Positions 57,070-64,000 of a DNA stretch of 64,000 nucleotides are shown piece after piece. A program made the position numbers and the translations under genes. Position 1 is the first letter of the stretch, and every line of letters begins with the position of its first letter. Below the pieces are notes generated by a model. That model made no database searches and had not been told where the DNA came from. It was given only the letters and a program-made list of their open reading frames with translations. Where the stretch lies: NCBI RefSeq assembly GCF_040869045.1, contig NC_090320.1:241428978-241492977 (forward strand), given 5' to 3'. The DNA comes from Eurosta solidaginis (Eukaryota; Arthropoda; Insecta; Diptera; Tephritidae).

Positions 57070-57579
57070 ATAGAAACCTAAATCCATCCAGTTACAGGAC
57101 TATACACTTTCTTGGCTCCGTAACGTTTTAGAGCTGATTAATTTAAAATCGCTTCGAAAGGGGATCGAGAAGGTGAAGAATATTTCCGAAAACTAGGTAG
57201 GGGTTAGAAGCTATCATTCAAGAACCATCTCGAATATGCTAATGAAACGGCCGGTTAACAGCCGCAGCATTGTTATGGAGAATAATGTTAAATGCACGAG
57301 GACCAAAGCAAATACGGCGCCAGTTACTCGCAAGCGTGGGTAAGAAACAAATACTTTACGTGGTTCCGGCTTGGTATCAGGCCACAAAGTATACGCCACA
57401 CTTCCGCAGCATTTAACCAATGCATCGCTATGTACGCTTCGTGTGGCTGTGCTTTTAAAACAGTCTCAGACGAAGTTGCCTTAGTAATAGCAGAACGCAT
57501 CCAATGGAAATTTATTGGCAAAAGAAGCAGCGATGATTTCTAAAAACGAATATGCACGAAATCAAAATAAAAAAATCCA
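57070..57579. other. Unassigned stretch
   Basis: Overlapping frames on both strands (57214-57543) reach 83 codons, but none has motifs or splice support. Confidence 0.4.
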
Positions 57580-58143
57580 TGCGTTATACACTGATATGAT
57601 CCTGAAAACAGTTTCGAGACAACCCAGAAAATAATCTTCAAACGGTCCTGAAAAGATCCCGAAATTAGGACGCACAAATCGCGAAATAGTCTAACGATAA
57701 AATCGCAATGATCCATAGGAGGAAGGATATACATATTCGATTAAATTAAAACATTGGAACCCAATATTCCTTCGAGTTCTTTTGTGATATGTTCCTTAAA
57801 TGGTATTAATAGTTTCAAAAGCAAACCCGAAATATTCTGTCGAAAGTTCAAAAATATCACATAGCAATTCTTCTGCTAAGTTTCTCGAAGAACCTGTTTT
57901 CGCACCTATTAACATTCCTTAAATAGTCCGAAATAGTCTCGAAATAATCACAGAACTATACGCAGATAAACAACAAATGGTCACAAAATGGTCTCGGTAT
58001 TATTGTGATGAAAACAACTGATCCGAAACAGTCCCGATAAAAGCTGGACCATAATCCCGAAATTTTCCTTGAATCAATCCTGTAGTAAACTCCAAAATAT
58101 TTCCGAAATGAACTGACCCAAACAGAGCCAAATTTATCCCAAA
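57580..58143. repeat. Degenerate GATCCCGAAATAGTCC quasi-repeat, left part
   Basis: Repeated variants of TCCCGAAA, CAGTCCCGA and GGTCCTGAAAAGATCC at 10-30-bp spacing. Continues after element A copy 8 at 61828. Confidence 0.65.
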
Positions 58144-61100
58144 AACAAGTAAGGAAGGCTAAGTTCGGGTGTAACCGAACATTACATACTCAGTTGAGAG
58201 CTATGGAGACGAAATAAGGAAAATCACCATGTAGGAAAATGAACCTAGGGTAACCCTGGAATGTGGTTGTATGACATGTGTATCAAATGGAAGGTATTAA
58301 AGAGTATTTTAGGAGAGAGTAGGCCATAGTTCTATTGATGGACGCCATTTAGGGATATCGCCATAAAGGTGGACCAGGGCTAACTCTAGAATTTGTTTGT
58401 ACGATATGGGTATCAAATGAAAGGTATTACTGAGCACTTTAAGAGGGAGCGGGCCTTAGGTCTATCGGTGGACGCCTTTTCGAGATATCGCCATTAAGGT
58501 GGGCCAGGGGTGACTCTAGAATGTGTTTGTACGATATGGGTATCAAATGAAAAATTGTAATGAGTATTTTAAAAGGGAATGGGCTTTAGTTCTATAGGTG
58601 AACGCCTTTTCGAGAAATCGCCATAAAGGTGGACCAGGGGTGACTCTAGAATATGTTTGTACGATATGGGTATCAAATGAAAGGTGTTAATGAGTATTTT
58701 CAAAGGGAGTGATCCTTAGTTCCATAGGTGGACGCCGTTTCGAGATATCGCCATAAAGGTGGACCAAGGGTGACTCCAGAATGTGTTTGTACGATATGGG
58801 AATGAAATGAAAGGTGTTACTGAGCATTTTAAGAGCGAGTGGGCATTAGGTCTATAGGTGGACGCCTTTTCGAGATGTCGCCATTAGGGTGGGCCAGGGG
58901 TGACTCTAGAATGTTTGTACGATATGGGTATCAAACGAAAGGTGTTACTGAGCATTTCAAGAGGGAGTGGGCATTAGGTCTATAGTGGACACCTTTTCGA
59001 GATATCGCCATTAGGGTGGGCCAGGGGTGACTCTAGAATGTTTGTACGATATGGGTATCAAACGAAAGGTGATACTGAGCATTTTAGGAGGGAGTGGGCA
59101 TTAGGTCTATAGGTGGACGCCTTTTCGAGATATCGCCATTAGGGTGGGCCAGGGGTGACTCTAGAATATTTGTACGATATGGGTATCAAACGAAAGGTGT
59201 TACTGAGCATTTTAACAGGGAGTGGGCATTAGCTCTATAGGTGGACGCCTTTTCGAGATATCGCCATTAGGGTGTGCCAGGGGTGACTCTAGAATGTTTG
59301 TACGATATGGGTATCAAACGAAAGGTGTTACTGAGCATTTCAAGAGGGAGTGGGCATTAGGTCTATAGTGGACACCTTTTCGAGATATCGCCATTAGGGT
59401 GGGCCAGGGGTGACTCTAGAATGTTTGTACGATATGGGTATCAAACGAAAGGTGTTGCTGAGCATTTTAAGAGGGAGTGGGCATTAGCTCTATAGGTGGA
59501 CGCCTTTTTGAGATATCGCCATTAGGGTGGGCCAGGGGTGACTCTAGAATGTTTGTACGATATGGGTATCAAACGAAAGGTGTTACTGAGCATTTCAAGA
59601 GGGAGTGGGAATTAGGTCTATAGTGGACACCTTTTCGAGATATCGCCATTAGGGTGGACCAGGGGTGACTCTAGAATGTTTGTACGATATGGGTATCAAA
59701 CGAAAGGTGATACTGAGCATTTTAGGAGGGAGTGGGCATTAGGTCTATAGGTGAACGCCTTTTCGAGATATCGCCATTAGGGTGGGCTAGGGGTGACTCT
59801 AGAATGTTTGTACGATATGGGTATCAAACGAAAGGTGTTACTGAGCATTTCAAGAGGGAGTGGGCATTAGGTCTATAGTGGACACCTTTTCGAGATATCG
59901 CCATTAGGTTGGGCCAGGGGTGACTCTAGAATGTTTGTACGATATGGGTATCAAACGAAAGGTGATACTGAGCATTTTAGGAGGGAGTGGGCATTAGGTC
60001 TATAGGTGGACGCCTTTTCGAGATATCGCCATTAGGGTGGGCCAGGGGTGACTCTAGAATGTTTGTACGATATGGGTATCAAACGAAAGGTGTTACTGAG
60101 CATTTTAAGAGGGAGTGGGCATTAGCTCTATAGGTGGACGCCTTTTTGAGATATCGCCATTAGGGTGGGCCAGGGGTGACTCTAGAATGTTTGTACGATA
60201 TGGGTATCAAACGAAAGGTGTTACTGAGCATTTTAAGAGGGAGTGGGCATTAGCTCTATAGGTGGACGCCTTTTTGAGATATCGCCATTAGGGTGGGCCA
60301 GGGGTGACTCTAGAATGTTTGTACGATATGGGTAAATAACGAAAGGTGTTACTGAGCATTTTAAGGGGGAGTGGGCATTAGGTCTATAGGTGGACGCCTT
60401 TTCGAGATATCGCCATTAGGGTGGGCCAGGCGTGACCCTAGAATGTGTTTGTACGATATGTATATCAAATTAAAGGTATTAATGAGGGTTTTAATAGCGA
60501 GTGGCCCTTAGATGTATATGTGAAGGCTTTTCGCGATGTGGACCAGGGGATCCAGAAAATCAGCTGTCGGGTACTGCTAATTTATTTATATATGCAATAC
60601 CACTAACAGTATTCCTGCCAAGATTCCAAACGCTGTTGATTTCGCCTTGTAGAACTTTTTCATTTTCTTCTACTTAATATGGTAGGTGTCACACCCATTT
60701 TACAAAGTTTTTTCCAAAGTTATATTTTGCGTCAATAAACCAATCCAATTACCATGTTTCATCCCTTTTTTTGTATTTGGTATAGAATTATGGCATTTTT
60801 TTCAATATTCGTAATTTTCGATATCGGATGGTCGGATTTCGGCCATTTTTTATACCAAGATAAAGTGAGTTCAGATAAGTACGTGGACTAAGTTTAGTAA
60901 AGATATATCGGTTTTTGCTCAAGTTATTGTGTTAACGGCCGAGAGGAAGGCCAGACGGTGGACTGTGTATAAAAACTGGGCGTGGCTTACACCGATTTCG
61001 CCCATTTTCACAGAAAACAGTTACCGTCATAGAATCTATGCCCCTACCAAATTTAAGAAGGATTGGTAAATTTTTGTTCGACTTATGGCATTAAAAGTAT

Positions 61101-61827
61101 TCTAGACAAACTAAATGAAAATGGGCGGAGCCACGCCCATTTTGAAATTTTATTTTATTTTTGTATTTTGTTGCATCATATCATTACTGGAGTTGAATTT
61201 TGACTTAATTTACTTATATGCAGTAAAGATCTTAAATTTATTGTTAAAATTTGAATTTAAAAAATTTTTTTTTAAAAAGTGGGCGTGTTCTCCATCCAAT
61301 TTTGCTAATTTTTATTTAGCACATATATAGTAATAGTAGTAACGTTCCTGACAAATTTCATCATGATATCTTCAACGACTGCCAAATCACAGCTTGCAAA
61401 ACTTTTAAATTACCTTCTTGTAAAAGTGGGCGGTGCCACGCCCGTTGTCCAAATTCTTACTAATTTTCTATTCTGCGTCATAACGTCAACCCATCTACCA
61501 AGTTTCATCATTTTATCCGCCTTTGGCAATGAATTATCGCATTTTTCGGTTTTTCGAATTTTTTTAAATAGCGATCTGAGATGTGTGCCCAGGAATCTTC
61601 ATACCAAATTTCATCAAGATACCTCAAAATTTACTCAAGTTATCGTGTTAACGGGCAGACGGACAGACGGACGGACGGACGGACATGGCTCAATCAAATT
61701 TTTTTTCGATACTGATTATTTTGATATATGGAAGTCTATATCTATCTCGATTCCTTTATACCTGTACAACCAACCGTTATCCAATCAAAGTTAATATACT
61801 CTGTGAGCTCTGCTCAACTGAGTATAA
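58144..61827 (-). mobile_element. Element A copy 8 (DINE-like), complete
   Basis: AACAAGTAAGGAAGG at 58144 to CTGAGTATAA at 61827, with all landmarks of the family and the GGAC repeat at 61660-61683. Partial deletions in the middle remove GAAAAAGTGGGCGTGG at 60820 and 61560. It carries a large array (58380-60480). Confidence 0.9.
58380..60480. repeat. ~127-130-bp tandem array inside element A copy 8 (about 16-17 monomers)
   Basis: Same monomer as 1-3020 but a different variant set (AAACGAAAGGTGTTACTGAGC, GCCATTAGGGTGGGCC). Shortened TCTATAGTGGACACC units recur at about 58979, 59361, 59618 and 59871 between normal units, giving two- and three-monomer higher-order periods. Confidence 0.9.
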
Positions 61828-62340
61828 TTATATCGAGATGGTACCGAAATGATCCCGAAATGGTCCATAAATTAGACCAAATAGACTCTAGTGAGCCAAA
61901 AATAACCCCAACTAGACTCGGAACGATCCCGATATTACCCTGTAAGTAACCCAAAACTGACAATTTTTCCATTTTATTAAGACCAAAACTTGTATAAACC
62001 GTGGATATCTGAGTGCTTCGATATTGAGATGAACAGATATTGCCTTAGTAACTCAATCACACCAGAATGGATGAATTTGTTTCAAATAAAATTTTCTCAG
62101 GGATAGCTAATATTCAAGAAGGATCTACTAGGCATATTTTGGCAGTGTCTTCAAACTATCCCGTCCCGATGTAGTCACGAAATATCTCGAAAACATTCCC
62201 ATATTGATCCTGAAGCAATCCAGAAAACAATACGAAATGATGACAAAAACAATGATAGTACAGAAGCTTCCTATGTGATTCTAAAAAAACAGTTGGGCAA
62301 CGATCCCGCCACACCTCCTATATAATCGTAAAATCGTACC
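61828..62340. repeat. Degenerate CCCGAAAT quasi-repeat, right part
   Basis: ACCGAAATGATCCCGAAATG, ACGATCCCGATATT and AACGATCCCGCC continue the pattern of 57580-58143. Confidence 0.6.
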
Positions 62341-64000
62341 AAATTATTGGTATTATTGGCCTGAGGTAAATACATTCAGAGATGTGCCGATTTATAAAAA
62401 GGTTCCAAGTGGCTTTGCGGGTAGGGATAGAAGCTGCGCGCTTCTATACATTCACTCAATATTTCGATTTATAAAATGATTCGAGCGGGCTTGGAGAGGT
62501 TGGGATAGAAGCACGTCACTGTCCGCCATTCCAAAACTGCTCTGGCAAACATATGTATGACCCATATACCAAATAATATTGGTCTAAGAAAATAAGCATA
62601 ATGCTGCCACGATTCATAAAATCAGTCAAAGGTGGATTGCAGAGGATGGAGTAGAGGGGTCTCCGGCAGGGGGCTGCGCTACTGCTTACCGTTGCTAGAA
62701 ACTCTATCTTTATGAGTAAGATACTAAGCATTTTTGGTATAGGACAAACACAGGAAGCGACCAGAGATCTGCTTTCAGTACTAATAAAATTAGTGCACTT
62801 ACTCATAAGCCAAAAAATTGTGTACTTAGTCAAGTACATACAAATACTATGAGTGATTAGCACATAAAATAGAAAATACATACGAGTGTCCCGTAACACA
62901 TATGTCTCATACATATATGACATTGTTGAGTATAAACTGAAATCATGGTCGCTTTAACTCAGTAGCATGTTGGTTTCGTGTGTAATACACTGTATACTTC
63001 GTTTACTATCGGTTTTTCTTTAGCGCTGTATTCAGTTTAGTTTCGTGTACATCGTTGTGGTGCTAGCGTCAGAAGACTGATATGACTTTATTAATTTTAG
63101 TGCACTAATAGTCTTACTTTTCCAATTGGTGTTTTCGTATAACACAGTTGACTTTCTTGCTCAATAAGTGAATTGAGTACTCAACTACTTCGCGGCTTAT
63201 GAGCGGTTATTCATTTTACGAAGCATGACTATGTAAATGTGTGTTAGTGGATATAAGTGCTTGATATTCTTTGTTTGCATGCGCACTAATACTCGTTTTT
63301 TGGTTGGTACACTAATAACCTTAAAAGATGAATAACTGCAGCTCACTGGTAGTGATAGAGCTACATGTTCCAGGGTGCTGGGGGGAGTATATGCAAACTT
63401 TTCCAAAATTCATTTACATCATTTAAGCTCGTAGACTTAGTATTATAATGTTAAATTTAAAACGGCTAAAAATAATAAAAAAAGTTACTTTTTCTAAAGG
63501 TTGTAAAACATAATTGAAGCACAGTCAACCTTTCTGATGTGAGTAAGTCACAAAAAGATATGTCTTAACATCCAAACTTTCACATCTATTTATTTTCACA
63601 GCAAGATTTTTTAATGAAAAACCATCCTCATAATGACATTAAAAATCGAAATAAAAATTTACAACGCGGCGACGTGGAATGCACCATATATTTTTAACAA
63701 AATTTTTACCAAGAAACGCACTTTTTCAAAACTACAGTAATACTGAGAATGACAATATCAATTGAATTTTCTGCTTGGTTGGTACCCAGCAGTAAAACAC
63801 ACTGGTTGTAAACTACTTCACAACTAGTTTAGGTCCTGATTCAACTAGTCATATAATCCTATTCTTTCCATATAAGCTGGGTTTTAAACACAGTAATTTC
63901 ATACGAAAATAGTTCTCATATTTCGGATAGATGTTTACTAGTCTCAAAGTAGTCTATTTGAAGCATGTTAAATAAAGTTATTCGAATCTCATTGAAGAGG
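62341..64000. other. Unassigned stretch with a weak direct repeat
   Basis: ATTTATAAAA.G.TTC..G.GG..TTG recurs at about 62390, 62465 and, weaker, 62610, each followed by GGGATAGAAGC-like sequence. A 135-codon minus frame (62516-62923) has no recognisable motif. AGTGCAC/CACTAAT motifs recur at 62780-63310. No host exon seen. Confidence 0.4.

Noticed and set aside
62516..62923. 135-residue minus-strand protein
   Set aside because: No motif, no splice context, cysteine and hydrophobic content consistent with chance.

Overview
This window looks like AT-rich, repeat-saturated intergenic or intronic DNA from an insect. It is most likely a higher fly, and a tephritid fruit fly is my best guess. The grounds are INE-1/DINE-1-like elements with a CCGTCCGTCCG block, a tRNA-derived SINE, several LINE clades with (CCTAA)n 3' tails, and insect-type splice sites. 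No bacterial genes, rRNA genes or functional tRNA genes were seen. All family names come from reading motifs by eye; no search was run.

Layout: 1-4401 is the tandem-repeat-rich end of a DINE-like element, here called element A. 4402-9017 is a plus-strand LINE broken by a 238-bp hAT-type MITE and by a second element A. 9030-11100 holds LINE, SINE and palindromic fragments plus a convincing 90-nt host exon on the minus strand. 11414-24726 is a cluster of four element-A copies in one orientation; one carries a nested canonical Helitron (element B), one a SINE, and one a 727-bp tRNA-like insertion. 26140-29595 has another Helitron copy and two LTRs. 29730-33010 holds 310-bp and 123-bp tandem families. 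33030-36465 has an internally deleted LINE, a 210-bp-arm inverted repeat, a LINE 3' end and a third Helitron. 37060-39066 contains diverged element A copies and a coding fragment split by a SINE. 40395-47560 is a run of decayed LINEs around a short unique stretch (43583-44640). 48343-53315 has LTRs, a MITE, a SINE and a decayed hAT transposase gene. 53361-62340 has a candidate secreted-protein exon, low-complexity arrays split by a LINE and by an element A copy, and one complete solo LTR. 62341-64000 has no recognised feature beyond a weak repeat.

The most interesting result is structural. Two mobile families have different ends: element A (DINE-like) and element B (a Helitron with 5' TC, 3' hairpin and CTAG, inserted precisely between A and T). 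Both carry internal tandem arrays built from a visibly homologous ~130-bp monomer, which has expanded from about 2 to at least 23 copies in different insertions. This suggests a satellite seed shared by, or moved between, rolling-circle families. The only host-gene signals are three or four candidate exons on the minus strand, so the repeats probably sit in introns or between genes.
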